Shown here: in pieces, positions 35,676 to 43,817 of the stretch
Layout of the letters: each line of letters starts with the position of its first letter
Numbering within the stretch: the stretch's first letter is position 1
DNA from: Vallitalea longa
GTDB taxonomy: Bacteria; Bacillota; Clostridia; Lachnospirales; Vallitaleaceae
Assembly (NCBI RefSeq): GCF_027923465.1
Contig: NZ_BRLB01000001.1
Location: 248,001-312,000 of the forward strand
Reading direction: 5' to 3'
DNA length: 64,000 nt
Notes under the pieces: generated by a model
Told to the model about the DNA's origin: nothing
Database searches by the model: none
Seen by the model: the letters and a program-made list of their open reading frames with translations, nothing else
Translations under genes and position numbers: made by a program

Positions 35676-36731
35676 TTAATTACTAGTATCACTGATTGCT
35701 TCTTTGATTTTGTCATGTAAACCTTCTGACCATTGGGATGTGATTTCAGGCAATGAATAGAATGCTTCGGCTTTTTCTTGGAACTCTGATAAGTCCACCT
35801 CTATTATTTCTACACCTTCGTCTTTTAGTTTCTTTAATGTATCTTCTGTCACTTGTTCTTGAATTCCATTATTATATAATCCAGCTTCATTACCAGTTTC
35901 AACCAAAATCTTCTGCTGCTCTTGGGATAATGAATTAAAGAAGTCTAAACCAGCAACCCAAGTGGTGAAGTTCTGTACATGTCCATCTAGTGTCAAGTAC
36001 TTAGCGACTTCATAGAATTTACCATTATATAAAACGGATAGTGGGTTTTCGAGTCCATCAATTGTTCCTTGTTGCAATGAAGTATATACTTCTCCTAGAG
36101 CCATAGGTGTAGGTGATGCACCTAATACTTCAAAACCTTTTATCTGAATTGTATTATCAGGAACACGTATTTTCATTCCCTTAAGGTCATCTACTGTTCT
36201 TACAGGTTTAGTTGTCATTGTATGACGTGCACCGTAAACCCAATTGGAAGTAAGTAATTTCAGACCTTGATCTTCAAGTTTTTGGGATTGTTCCTTATAC
36301 CAGTCGCTTTCAATAAGCTTCCAGCATTGGTCCCATGTATCAAATAAATATGGTGCAAAAACAATACCGAAATCTTTTACTCCTCTATCTGAGTAGAAAG
36401 CTCCATCTGCAAGAGTTATGACTGAATCTCCAGCAAGCATCTGGTCGATTAGCTCATTCTTCGCTCCTAATTGACTTGATGGGAATATCTCTACTTTCAT
36501 ATTTCCATTACTTCTTTCTTCAATTAGTTTCTTCCATTGGTTTACAGCAAGGTCAAGAGGTTCTCCTGGATTATTTGCGTAACCGATTTGAATTGTAACA
36601 GATGCATTTTGGGTAGATTGTTTACTTGTATCACCTTCGTTACTTGTTTCTGTTCCTTTGTTACTTGAACCACATGCAGTTAGCATTGATAATACTAATG
36701 TTACTACCAAAAACAACTTAAATTTTTTCAT
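35676..36731 (-). CDS. dctP: TRAP transporter substrate-binding lipoprotein, DctP type
   Basis: A 351-residue lipoprotein (lipobox SMLTAC, Cys20) with a Ser/Thr linker and the DctP fold: IQIGYANNPGEPLDLAVNQWKKLIEERS, VEIFPSSQLGAKNELIDQML, LKGMKIRVPDN (the carboxylate-binding Arg motif) and GEVYTSLQQGTIDGLENPL. It captures an acidic sugar outside the cell. First gene of the operon; about 180 bp of leader separates it from a TTGACA/TATACT promoter. The operon enzymes suggest L-galactonate, galacturonate or a close relative. Confidence 0.94.
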   Translation of the reverse strand: MKKFKLFLVVTLVLSMLTACGSSNKGTETSNEGDTSKQSTQNASVTIQIGYANNPGEPLDLAVNQWKKLIEERSNGNMKVEIFPSSQLGAKNELIDQMLAGDSVITLADGAFYSDRGVKDFGIVFAPYLFDTWDQCWKLIESDWYKEQSQKLEDQGLKLLTSNWVYGARHTMTTKPVRTVDDLKGMKIRVPDNTIQIKGFEVLGASPTPMALGEVYTSLQQGTIDGLENPLSVLYNGKFYEVAKYLTLDGHVQNFTTWVAGLDFFNSLSQEQQKILVETGNEAGLYNNGIQEQVTEDTLKKLKDEGVEIIEVDLSEFQEKAEAFYSLPEITSQWSEGLHDKIKEAISDTSN

Positions 36732-36913
36732 AGTATCTCATTTTCTCCTTTTATTTTATTTTTCTATTTTAATGTGATAACACATCAAAAAACTAAGTAG
36801 TCCCCATACGATGAAATCAAAATAAATAATAGAATACTTTAATTATACTTACTATGAGAATGTAAAATTATCTATGTGCATTAGTTAAATACACTATGTA
36901 TATCAGTTGAACA

Positions 36914-36944
36914 TTAGTATATACCAATTGGATCTTTTTGTCAA
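36914..36944 (-). promoter_or_regulatory. Uronate/hexonate operon promoter with GntR-type operator
   Basis: On the minus strand TTGACA (36939-36944) and TATACT (36916-36921) are exactly 17 bp apart. TTGGTATATACTAA (36914-36927), palindromic except one pair, covers the -10. This form matches FCD-GntR operators, so the regulator at 28794-29438 is the likely binder. A second inverted repeat, ATGTG-ATAA-CACAT (36772-36785), lies in the leader. Confidence 0.75.
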
Positions 36945-37049
36945 TATTATCCTTAATAATTTTATTAGATAGTATTTTTTATCTATAATGCACATAGTAA
37001 TTAATGCTTTATCAACTCCATTATCAAATTTTCAGGTAAAAATGTATAT

Positions 37050-37088
37050 AAAAAAAACAATCTAGGCTAAATTGCCAGATTGCTTTTT
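37050..37088. terminator. Bidirectional terminator
   Basis: CAATCT/AGATTG with inner GGC/GCC (37058-37082) forms a stem flanked by A residues on the left and T residues on the right of the plus strand, so T-runs follow on both strands. It serves the 37227-37778 gene on the minus strand. The remaining 36732-37226 gap holds only the promoter described at 36914-36944. Confidence 0.75.
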
Positions 37089-37226
37089 TCTAGGATATAA
37101 GAAGTATATTATGTCTTATCATTCTCTTTTTCCTCCATATATTCAAGTGATATCGTCTAGATATAATATCCAAGTGCTTCAAATATTCTAGAGCTTATAT
37201 ATTATTTTATTTCTAACGATTAATTT

Positions 37227-37778
37227 CTATTTTGTTCTAGAAAGTGGAATAATTTTCATTAGGCATTGACTATCACCCATCTTAATACTTTCTAATAATT
37301 CTATATCAACTTCACAACCAAAGACGTATTGGAATATCTCCTTGTTATAACCCACTGTACAATAGCACCAAGTCTTCGTTGGCAGAATTTCAATATCTTC
37401 AAGCATTGGACATGGACATGAAAAATATTTCGTATGTAGATACCCATCTTCTATGTACCATCCTGCTTCATACTCATTCATTTTGTCAACAAACTCAGTC
37501 ATGGTTTTAGAATCATCATAAATTCTCTTAATGAATACTTTGGATTCTTTCAACTTACCGTTTTCGCCACAATAACAACCCATCCTAATGTCTTTTATCA
37601 TTTTATCATCAAATCGTTTTTCAAGTTCAGAAGTAATATAATCAACCCATGCATTTTTTTCATTGATTGTAGGATTCAGTGGCAGGTCCTTTCCTAAAGC
37701 TATTTCATGTGCAACATCTAAGTTACTGTATTTTGTTATGTTTTTTATAAGCTTCTTTACTTCCTCATGCATTGGCAT
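37227..37778 (-). CDS. Cysteine-rich conserved protein (DUF6144-like)
   Basis: A 183-residue soluble protein with paired cysteines: MGCYCGENGKL near 87, FSCPCPMLEDI near 120, TWCYCTVGYNKE near 138 and MGDSQCLMKIIPL at the end. This set, C-x-C, C-x-C-P, C-x-C and a C-terminal G-D-x-x-C, matches the clostridial DUF6144/aminothiazoline-hydrolase-like proteins of unknown role; the cysteines may bind metal or take part in redox chemistry. Single gene with its own terminator. Confidence 0.7.
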   Translation of the reverse strand: MPMHEEVKKLIKNITKYSNLDVAHEIALGKDLPLNPTINEKNAWVDYITSELEKRFDDKMIKDIRMGCYCGENGKLKESKVFIKRIYDDSKTMTEFVDKMNEYEAGWYIEDGYLHTKYFSCPCPMLEDIEILPTKTWCYCTVGYNKEIFQYVFGCEVDIELLESIKMGDSQCLMKIIPLSRTK

Positions 37779-37925
37779 ATTTTAATACCTCCTGCTTAAT
37801 TTTTATTGAACCACGTGAAAAACAGCATATATCATCTATATGGAACAATATATACTGTTCTAAATTGTTTGTCAATCAAACTGACCTTATTGATACAAAC
37901 CACTTCTCAATATTATTATTATAAT

Positions 37926-39263
37926 TTAGAAAGCTACTTTCATAAATAGCGCCACACAACAAAGGAGAATGACAAAAGGAACATAAATATAACGGCCAAT
38001 AAAATACCATGTACTTCCTTGCTTCTTAGTACTACCCTTATTGATTTCAAAGAATAAGTCTTCTTTTTTCATAACCCAGAACCAACAAACAGCACCTAAT
38101 GTTGCACCTATAGGGATTATATAAATTGATACGAAGTCCATCCATGGTCCCCACTGGAATATAGCTTCCATATTCACTCCAAATCCCAAACATATCAAAC
38201 ATAAAATCACAAGAACTCCTTTACGGTTGAGTTTTGGAAATTTATTTAACAAAGATTCACCAACAGCTTCAAACATGTTTTGTAAAGAGCTGATACCTGC
38301 GAAAATCATAGCAACATATAAAATTATCGCAAAAATACGACCCATAGGGATATCTTGTAAAATAGTTGGCAATGTAACAAAAAGTAATCCTGGACCTGCA
38401 CCAACATCAAGATTATAAGAGAAACATGCAGGAATAATAACCAAAGCTGCGATAAGTGCTGCAATAGTATCAAATATTGCAGTCTTACGAGCCACAGTAA
38501 TTACATTTTCATCTTCTCCTAGATAAGCACCATAAACAATCATACCACTTCCAGTAATGGACAGTGAAAATAATGCTTGCCCCATGGCCCAAATCCACAC
38601 CATTGGATCTTTGAGTACTTCCCATCGAGGAATAAGCATAAACAAGTAACCTTCCATTACATTTGGAAGCATTGCAACACGTACTGCCAAAATAATAAAT
38701 ATTATAAAGAATAAAGGCATCATAATTTTATTTGTCTTTTCAATACTCTTTACGCCTAAAAATAGAGTACATAATGTAACTATTACTATAATAACATGGT
38801 ATGGTATCACAGAATGAGGCGTAAGTGAAAAGGATTCAAACCACTTATCAGTATTTACAGTCATTAAATTACCTGTTAAAGAATTAACCAAAGCCTTAAA
38901 TATGTATGATACAATAACTGCATAACCGATAGCAATGCACATTGATCCTGCTAAAGGTAACCAACCGAGAAATCCACCTATTTTTCCAGCTTTTTTACTT
39001 CGTGTGTTAAGAGCGTTTTCATAAGAACCCAAAGTACCTGTTTTGGAACGACGTCCAATAGCAAACTCCGCTGGTAAGCCTACATAGCTGAAAATAAAAA
39101 TAAATAACAGATATATCAGCAAAAATGCACCGCCACCATTGCTCCCCAATTTATTTGGAAATCCCCATACGTTTGCCATTCCTACAGCAGAACCCACAGA
39201 TGCCAGAATAAATCCCCAACGACTGCGAAATCCTCTAGATTTTTGTTTATTTTCAATATCCAT
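37926..39263 (-). CDS. Sodium-dependent amino-acid transporter, NSS (SNF) family
   Basis: A 445-residue, roughly eleven-helix symporter of the LeuT/MhsT type. The first unwound helix is seen in SRWGFILASVGSAVGMANVWGFPN with GSNGGGAFLLIYLLF after it; FSLSITGSGMIVYGAYLGE and GISSLQNMFEAVGESL correspond to helices 6 and 8 that form the Na+ and substrate sites. The ATG at 39263 is chosen because AGGAGG lies 7 bases upstream; an upstream ATG at 39323 has no site. A T-box leader precedes it, with specifier GCC, so alanine or a small neutral amino acid is the likely substrate. Confidence 0.93.
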   Translation of the reverse strand: MDIENKQKSRGFRSRWGFILASVGSAVGMANVWGFPNKLGSNGGGAFLLIYLLFIFIFSYVGLPAEFAIGRRSKTGTLGSYENALNTRSKKAGKIGGFLGWLPLAGSMCIAIGYAVIVSYIFKALVNSLTGNLMTVNTDKWFESFSLTPHSVIPYHVIIVIVTLCTLFLGVKSIEKTNKIMMPLFFIIFIILAVRVAMLPNVMEGYLFMLIPRWEVLKDPMVWIWAMGQALFSLSITGSGMIVYGAYLGEDENVITVARKTAIFDTIAALIAALVIIPACFSYNLDVGAGPGLLFVTLPTILQDIPMGRIFAIILYVAMIFAGISSLQNMFEAVGESLLNKFPKLNRKGVLVILCLICLGFGVNMEAIFQWGPWMDFVSIYIIPIGATLGAVCWFWVMKKEDLFFEINKGSTKKQGSTWYFIGRYIYVPFVILLCCVALFMKVAF

Positions 39264-39390
39264 TAATGCGCCTCCTAGATCAATTTTTTTTATAATTTTT
39301 ATTTTATACATAATAATTTTCAAAATGTTAATAAATACAAACTTAGGTTTCTTCCGTAATAGGAAAGTATAACTGTCTCCTATTTGGCAA

Positions 39391-39664
39391 AATAAAAGTC
39401 CTCTGTCCCCAACAAAAAAAGGGACAGAGGACGAAATTTCCGTGGTACCACCTCTGGTTTAAGTATTTATAAGAAAATACTCCTCTTTGTGTGCCAACAC
39501 ACACTAACGCTATATCGGGCGTACCCGTCTTACCCTACTAAAATATTTTCAGGCAGCTGCTCCGGAATGTATTCAAGACAGTAAGTTTACATCCTTTCAC
39601 CAACCGGATGCTCTCTATAAAACTTTATCTGTTTTACTTCTTTCCTTCGACGCATTAAATCATT
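39391..39664 (-). promoter_or_regulatory. T-box riboswitch leader, specifier GCC (alanine)
   Basis: Minus strand. The T-box motif AGGTGGTACCACGG is at 39440-39453; its UGGU bulge (39447-39450) would pair with an ACCA tRNA end, i.e. discriminator A. The terminator is GTCCTCTGTCCC/GGGGACAGAGGAC (39398-39432) followed by TTTTATT, and its 5' arm can pair alternatively with the T-box region. Stem I shows AGAGAG, GGTGAAAG and CCGGAGCAGCTGCCTGAA; by position the specifier is the GCC just before TGAA (39552-39554). Uncharged tRNA-Ala would therefore permit expression of the NSS transporter. A TTGATT-17-TATTGT promoter is at 39671-39699. Confidence 0.92.
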
Positions 39665-39670
39665 TACTTT

Positions 39671-39699
39671 ACAATATCACACTATTAAAGATAAATCAA
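39671..39699 (-). promoter_or_regulatory. Promoter of the T-box/NSS transcript
   Basis: TTGATT (39694-39699) and TATTGT (39671-39676) with a 17-bp spacer, placing transcription start near 39664, just before stem I of the T-box. Confidence 0.65.
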
Positions 39700-39781
39700 G
39701 TGTTACGTTACTGTTGTGTGTTATTTTATGGTTTGTGCGATGACTTTCATCTGTAATATCATTTTAATTACTAGAGTAAAA

Positions 39782-40726
39782 TTAGAATTTTAAATTATGA
39801 TTAAACATTTTAGCTATTTCATAATTAGAACATTCCATTTCAACATTTAGCCCATTAGTAGATTTTAAATATATACGTCCATATAAACATACTGGTAATT
39901 GACGATTGTATTTGAATCTTCTGTCTCGCGTTCCATTTTTATTTACATATTGCCATGTTTTACCTACTATTTGAGAATCTTTAGGAACTGATCTAGATTC
40001 TATAAATTTAGCTGATAAAACATTTACTTGTATATCTTTATAATTTATAGCTCCGACTTTAGTACCACGTATTATTATAATTTTATCTGGCAGAAATATC
40101 AGTTTCTCTTTCTTTAATTTTATTTGTAAAGTATCAATATTGGCAATTAAATAAAATGGAGTTTTCTTTGATATAGTAATAGGTATTCTCTTAATATTCC
40201 TTAAAGCACCTGCATTATATTTTTCATTTATAACTTTAACATATTTAATAATTTGCCATATCTTTTTATTTTTATTGAGTAATAACCATGCTTCCGATTG
40301 TTTAGAGTACTTTTTAGTTGTATATTCATCCATATTGTAATCAAGTTGTATTTTCCCATATATATGGATAAGAATTTTAATTAGAATCCCAATCAAAGGT
40401 GCTATAATAAATACTGGTTGTATAATTAAAACAATAAAAAGCAATAAAAAATTACTTAATCTATTTAATCTTAGAATTCTACTTATTTTATCTATTAATT
40501 CTTGATATTCCTTATCATTGAATTGTTTAATATTAGCACTATTTATATCAACAATCTCACCAGCTAAAATATTGGTATTGTATCTATAATTTTTTTTTAG
40601 TTTATTCCTATTTTCTTCATTATATGAAACCCCTGAAATTGCCCAACTATATCCAACACCTGACTTGCTCATATTAATATGAAAACCACCCCCTAAATCT
40701 ATATTTTTTCTATGTTTAGATAACAT
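39782..40726 (-). CDS. DUF4236-like membrane protein (314 aa)
   Basis: The first 40 residues (KNIDLGGGFHINMSKSGVGYSWAISG) match the DUF4236 pattern of a short beta domain with N-x-S-K-S-G. A hydrophobic stretch near 95-125 (FLLLFIVLIIQPVFIIAPLIG) forms one or two membrane segments. The C-terminal half, lysine-rich with ITISKKTPFYLIANIDTLQI and FKYNRQLPVCLYGRIYL, is unrecognised. DUF4236 proteins are membrane-associated with no known activity. Codon use is very AT-rich (long Ile/Lys/Asn runs), slightly more than neighbours, perhaps a sign of transfer. Single gene. Confidence 0.7.
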   Translation of the reverse strand: MLSKHRKNIDLGGGFHINMSKSGVGYSWAISGVSYNEENRNKLKKNYRYNTNILAGEIVDINSANIKQFNDKEYQELIDKISRILRLNRLSNFLLLFIVLIIQPVFIIAPLIGILIKILIHIYGKIQLDYNMDEYTTKKYSKQSEAWLLLNKNKKIWQIIKYVKVINEKYNAGALRNIKRIPITISKKTPFYLIANIDTLQIKLKKEKLIFLPDKIIIIRGTKVGAINYKDIQVNVLSAKFIESRSVPKDSQIVGKTWQYVNKNGTRDRRFKYNRQLPVCLYGRIYLKSTNGLNVEMECSNYEIAKMFNHNLKF

Positions 40727-40918
40727 AAAGCTCTCTCCTTTGATTATTAATTATTTAATGCAATAAACATAATTAATATATAATTATTACATTTATTATA
40801 AATAAATCCATTTATAATTTTATACTTGTTTTCTACAATTTTCAACAAAATATTATTATATGTTATAAAAATCTATTAATTATAATATTTTGAAATTATT
40901 TATAGTTTAGTTGAATCA

Positions 40919-40957
40919 AAAATAGCCTCCTATATCTAACTATAGAAAGCTTTTTTT
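40919..40957. terminator. Bidirectional terminator-like hairpin
   Basis: AGCCTCCTATA (40923-40933) and TATAGAAAGCT (40941-40951) pair with two wobble pairs; T-runs flank both sides (TTTTTTT on plus, ATTTTTG on minus). It serves the 41073-42260 gene. Nothing else is evident in the 40727-41072 gap. Confidence 0.65.
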
Positions 40958-41072
40958 ACATTTTATAAGTTTATAAATTCTTAGAAAGTAATATCTGACA
41001 AACTATATTCATACATTATATCTTTGTATTCATAATACTGCATAAGATAATATAAGATAATATTAAACAAAT

Positions 41073-42260
41073 TTATTTCACAGGATAAGTTTTATAATAA
41101 TTCCTTTTCCCATATTTTTCTCTATGCTGTCTCAAGATTTCATCCATCACATCTGGATTACCTTTCATTTCATTTACTAAATCCTGATTAACACCTTGTG
41201 AAAAAGGACAAGCACTCATACATACTCCACAGTCATTTTTTACTTTCATCCACATTCCCATGCATTTTGCTTCATCATGTTTCCAATATGTACCTTCCTC
41301 CGTAATTGTAGCATCAGTTCTGCAAATAGCCTTACTTGGACAATTATCTGCACAGATACCACAACGTCCGCAAAACTCTTGCAAACCAAAACCCATTGGA
41401 CCATCTTCAATTAAAGGCATATTTGTCCATACAGCAGCAAGTTTCATTCTATTGCCGTATTTTGGGTTGACTACCATATTGCTTCTTCCCAGTTCACCGA
41501 TACCAGCTTCCAGAGATAACTGGGTGATTGGAGAATAATACTTCAAATAGTTGTCAGGTAAAGCATGATAACCTAATGATTTCAGATATGATGTTAATTG
41601 TGCGCTTACCATTGTTGATTTTGCATATGTTTGTGTAGAAGCAATCATCCCATGAAACTTTGGAGAGTTATTCAACAAATTCAGATTCATGGCACTTCCC
41701 AATACGATGGCATACTTATAGTCATCTCTTATTTCAGAATCGTCGCCATTAGGAATTCCCATCATATTCCCACGTTGTGAATAAGAAGAATTTTTGCCTA
41801 TTTGGGCTATTCCAACAACGTCTGCACCATATTGAATTGCTACGTCTTTTAATAATATACTTGCGATTGCTGGTTCTAATTCGACTTTTTCTTTAGCTAC
41901 CTTCTTTTTTATAGCAGCTTTATTTGCTTTAGCCGAATCTCTGAATAGAGGATTATTTATTTTTGAAGTTGCTATTTCTATGGGAATAGTCTTTTTATCA
42001 CCAAAATCACCATTTTCCATACTCATAGTATTGATACCGAATTTTGATGCCAATTTCATTAGTGTCCTCATTCTTTTCATTTTTTTCTTGTTTTTTTCAT
42101 CATTACTTCCCATTCCCATGTTCTTGTTCATTTCACTTCTTAGATGAGTATCAACTTCTTCATATTGAGGAAATTCTTTATAGAAATCTTCATATTCTTT
42201 TGTTCCTTCTATTAATCCTACTCTAGAGAATATTGTTTCTCTTTCATCAAATGCAACCAT
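41073..42260 (-). CDS. Reductive-dehalogenase-like 4Fe-4S protein
   Basis: A 395-residue soluble protein of the RdhA/QueG-related corrinoid iron-sulfur group. After a charged N-terminus (Lys/Met-rich, no TAT or signal peptide) comes YGADVVGIAQI and YKYAIVLGSAMN, then GIGELGRSNMVVNPKYGNRMKLAAVWTNMPL, typical of reductive dehalogenases and epoxyqueuosine reductase. Two ferredoxin clusters follow: Cys297-300-303-307 and Cys333, 344-347-351. A separate membrane anchor gene (rdhB) is absent and size is below respiratory RdhA (about 500), so a cytoplasmic, non-respiratory role is likely. A MarR regulator is 25 bp upstream. Substrate unknown; QueG-type tRNA function is less likely given the motif set. 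Confidence 0.82.
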   Translation of the reverse strand: MVAFDERETIFSRVGLIEGTKEYEDFYKEFPQYEEVDTHLRSEMNKNMGMGSNDEKNKKKMKRMRTLMKLASKFGINTMSMENGDFGDKKTIPIEIATSKINNPLFRDSAKANKAAIKKKVAKEKVELEPAIASILLKDVAIQYGADVVGIAQIGKNSSYSQRGNMMGIPNGDDSEIRDDYKYAIVLGSAMNLNLLNNSPKFHGMIASTQTYAKSTMVSAQLTSYLKSLGYHALPDNYLKYYSPITQLSLEAGIGELGRSNMVVNPKYGNRMKLAAVWTNMPLIEDGPMGFGLQEFCGRCGICADNCPSKAICRTDATITEEGTYWKHDEAKCMGMWMKVKNDCGVCMSACPFSQGVNQDLVNEMKGNPDVMDEILRQHREKYGKRNYYKTYPVK

Positions 42261-42284
42261 TCAATCACCATCCTTAATTGACCA

Positions 42285-42734
42285 TTAATCATTTTCTGAT
42301 ACTTGCTCATGTTCTAATGTTATATGATATATTCTTTTCATGATTCTTATATGTTCTTTCGCGTCATGTTCTCCCAATTCAGCTAATACCTTAGAAATAT
42401 GTTCTACAGCATATTCCTTGGCTCTAAGCCCTGTCTTTCTGCCTTTTTCCGTAATATAAACAATAATTCTACGACGGTCTTTAGTATCCATTTTACGGAT
42501 AATACAACCTTTATCCTCAAGTTTGTTCAATATATTTGCCACCCTAGCTGTTGATACACCAATGAATTGTGCCAACTTACTTGGGGTAACACCATCTTCA
42601 ACTTCAATCAAATAACCTATTACACTTTTTTCACCACGTATTTGATCTGTATTGATGTTGTTTATGTGTTTAGGTACTCTAGATAACTTAAACTGATACT
42701 CTACCAACTTCTCAGCATATTTTTTGTAATCCAT
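42285..42734 (-). CDS. MarR family transcriptional regulator
   Basis: A 149-residue winged-helix regulator: VIGYLIEVEDGVTPSKLAQFIGVSTARVANILNKLEDKGCI is the recognition region and KDRRRIIVYITEKGR the wing. MarR proteins usually repress neighbouring redox or detoxification genes and release DNA on binding aromatic or halogenated ligands. I choose the ATG at 42734 (AGGAG about 11 bases upstream); an ATG at 42758 has no clear site. It is cotranscribed with the dehalogenase-like gene 25 bp downstream. Two ACAGTGTTAATT repeats in its promoter suggest autoregulation. Confidence 0.9.
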   Translation of the reverse strand: MDYKKYAEKLVEYQFKLSRVPKHINNINTDQIRGEKSVIGYLIEVEDGVTPSKLAQFIGVSTARVANILNKLEDKGCIIRKMDTKDRRRIIVYITEKGRKTGLRAKEYAVEHISKVLAELGEHDAKEHIRIMKRIYHITLEHEQVSEND

Positions 42735-42775
42735 AATATAATCAGCTCCTGTCCACATTCTCTAACATTATTAAT

Positions 42776-42824
42776 AATTAACACTGTTAGCTTTAATTAT
42801 AATTAACACTGTCATTAATGTCAA
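42776..42824 (-). promoter_or_regulatory. Consensus promoter with two direct repeats, MarR/dehalogenase-like operon
   Basis: TTGACA (complement of 42819-42824) and TATAAT (42796-42801) are 17 bp apart. AATTAACACTGT occurs twice on the plus strand: 42801-42812 (inside the spacer) and 42776-42787 (around the start of transcription), 25 bp apart. Blocking either site would shut this strong promoter, which fits MarR repression. Confidence 0.75.
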
Positions 42825-42842
42825 GAATTTAAATTAAGACAG

Positions 42843-42884
42843 CAAAAAAACATAGCACCTCTTATTGAATAAAAGTACTATGTT
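42843..42884 (-). terminator. Terminator of the flavodoxin gene
   Basis: CATAGTACTTTTATTCAAT pairs with ATAAGAGGTGCTATG on the minus strand (42851-42882), followed by TTTTTTT (42844-42850). Confidence 0.75.
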
Positions 42885-43001
42885 TATAATTAATTGTAAA
42901 AGTGCTATATGGATTTCTATATTTTATAGATAGTAATGTTTAATATTTTATTATATAAAATATAATGATTTCTTGTAAATTATAAATTTAATGTATAATA
43001 A

Positions 43002-43553
43002 CTACACATGTAATATTCCCTTAACCATACTATCGACTCTCTTGAGATCATCTTCATTTGGTCTTCCTGTAATATCTCCCATGCGTCCCATTTTGTTGAA
43101 CTTAGTATAGAAGCTGTTCTCACTGTTGAACTGTCCTTCAAAAAACCATTCGGTGATAACTTCATATCCCAGATGGTCAAGTAATTGCCCAAGAAATTCG
43201 GGTACAGAAGTAGCTTCATTTTTACCAGTGTGAGGACCAGCGAATGTGCAATATGTCACAGCTTTTTTATTGACTCTCCTTGGTGCATAAGGCTTGATGT
43301 CTCCACTTTTTACATATTTCTTTTGCATTTCCTTCCATAAATCAATCATATCTTGAGGTGGTAACCATATGTAGACACCTGTGCCGATAAATACAAAATC
43401 ATACTTTAAAAAATCTATAGTATCTTTGTCTATATTTTTAGTCACTTCAATGGTATCAATCTCATGACCTTCATCTTTAACTGTTTTATCAATTTGTAAG
43501 GCTATCTTTTTAGTATTTCCTGTAACTGAGAAAAATAAATTTAACACCTTCAT
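43002..43553 (-). CDS. Flavodoxin family protein
   Basis: A 183-residue FMN-binding electron carrier. The phosphate-binding loop is FFSVTGNTKKIA at residues 7-18; FIGTGVYIWLPPQDM and CTFAGPHTGKNEATSVPEFL contribute the isoalloxazine pocket. The protein is larger than short-chain flavodoxins (about 140) and resembles stand-alone members of the flavodoxin/NADPH-quinone-reductase-like group in anaerobes. It has its own terminator. Being next to the dehalogenase-like operon (same strand, upstream of the marR promoter) it could supply electrons, but no direct evidence links them. Confidence 0.88.
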   Translation of the reverse strand: MKVLNLFFSVTGNTKKIALQIDKTVKDEGHEIDTIEVTKNIDKDTIDFLKYDFVFIGTGVYIWLPPQDMIDLWKEMQKKYVKSGDIKPYAPRRVNKKAVTYCTFAGPHTGKNEATSVPEFLGQLLDHLGYEVITEWFFEGQFNSENSFYTKFNKMGRMGDITGRPNEDDLKRVDSMVKGILHV

Positions 43554-43734
43554 ATTATCATACTCCTTCTTGATATATATAGGTTCATATGGAACCTATA
43601 AACCTATATTAATGAATTATACGTTGAAGTGTATTATATCACTATTTAATTGTGTAAAATGTATCCTCAGATACTTAATTGAAAATATAATAAAATATTA
43701 TGACCCAACTTTAATAAAGTTGTCTATCTAATTA

Positions 43735-43806
43735 TTATTCCTTAGTGCTATTGGAATCATTTAATATCTCAATACCATTTCTAATTTTATCTAATGATGA
43801 GTCCAT
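43735..43806 (-). CDS. Candidate small protein (23 aa)
   Basis: A short frame, MDSSLDKIRNGIEILNDSNS and three more residues, begins 11 bp after the stop of the hydroxyacid dehydrogenase gene. AAGGAG lies 7 bases before the ATG. The product is soluble, charged and likely one amphipathic helix. The ribosome binding site and position at the end of an operon make translation plausible, but at 23 codons chance cannot be excluded. No family recognised. Confidence 0.35.
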   Translation of the reverse strand: MDSSLDKIRNGIEILNDSNSTKE

Positions 43807-43817
43807 GTAACATCTCC

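Noticed and set aside
37109-37118. TTATGTCTTA copy next to a terminator
   Set aside because: Matches the proposed AraC motif but is single and not in a promoter region; probably chance in AT-rich DNA.
42980-43219. 79-codon frame overlapping the flavodoxin gene
   Set aside because: Alternative phase of the flavodoxin 3' end without ribosome binding site.
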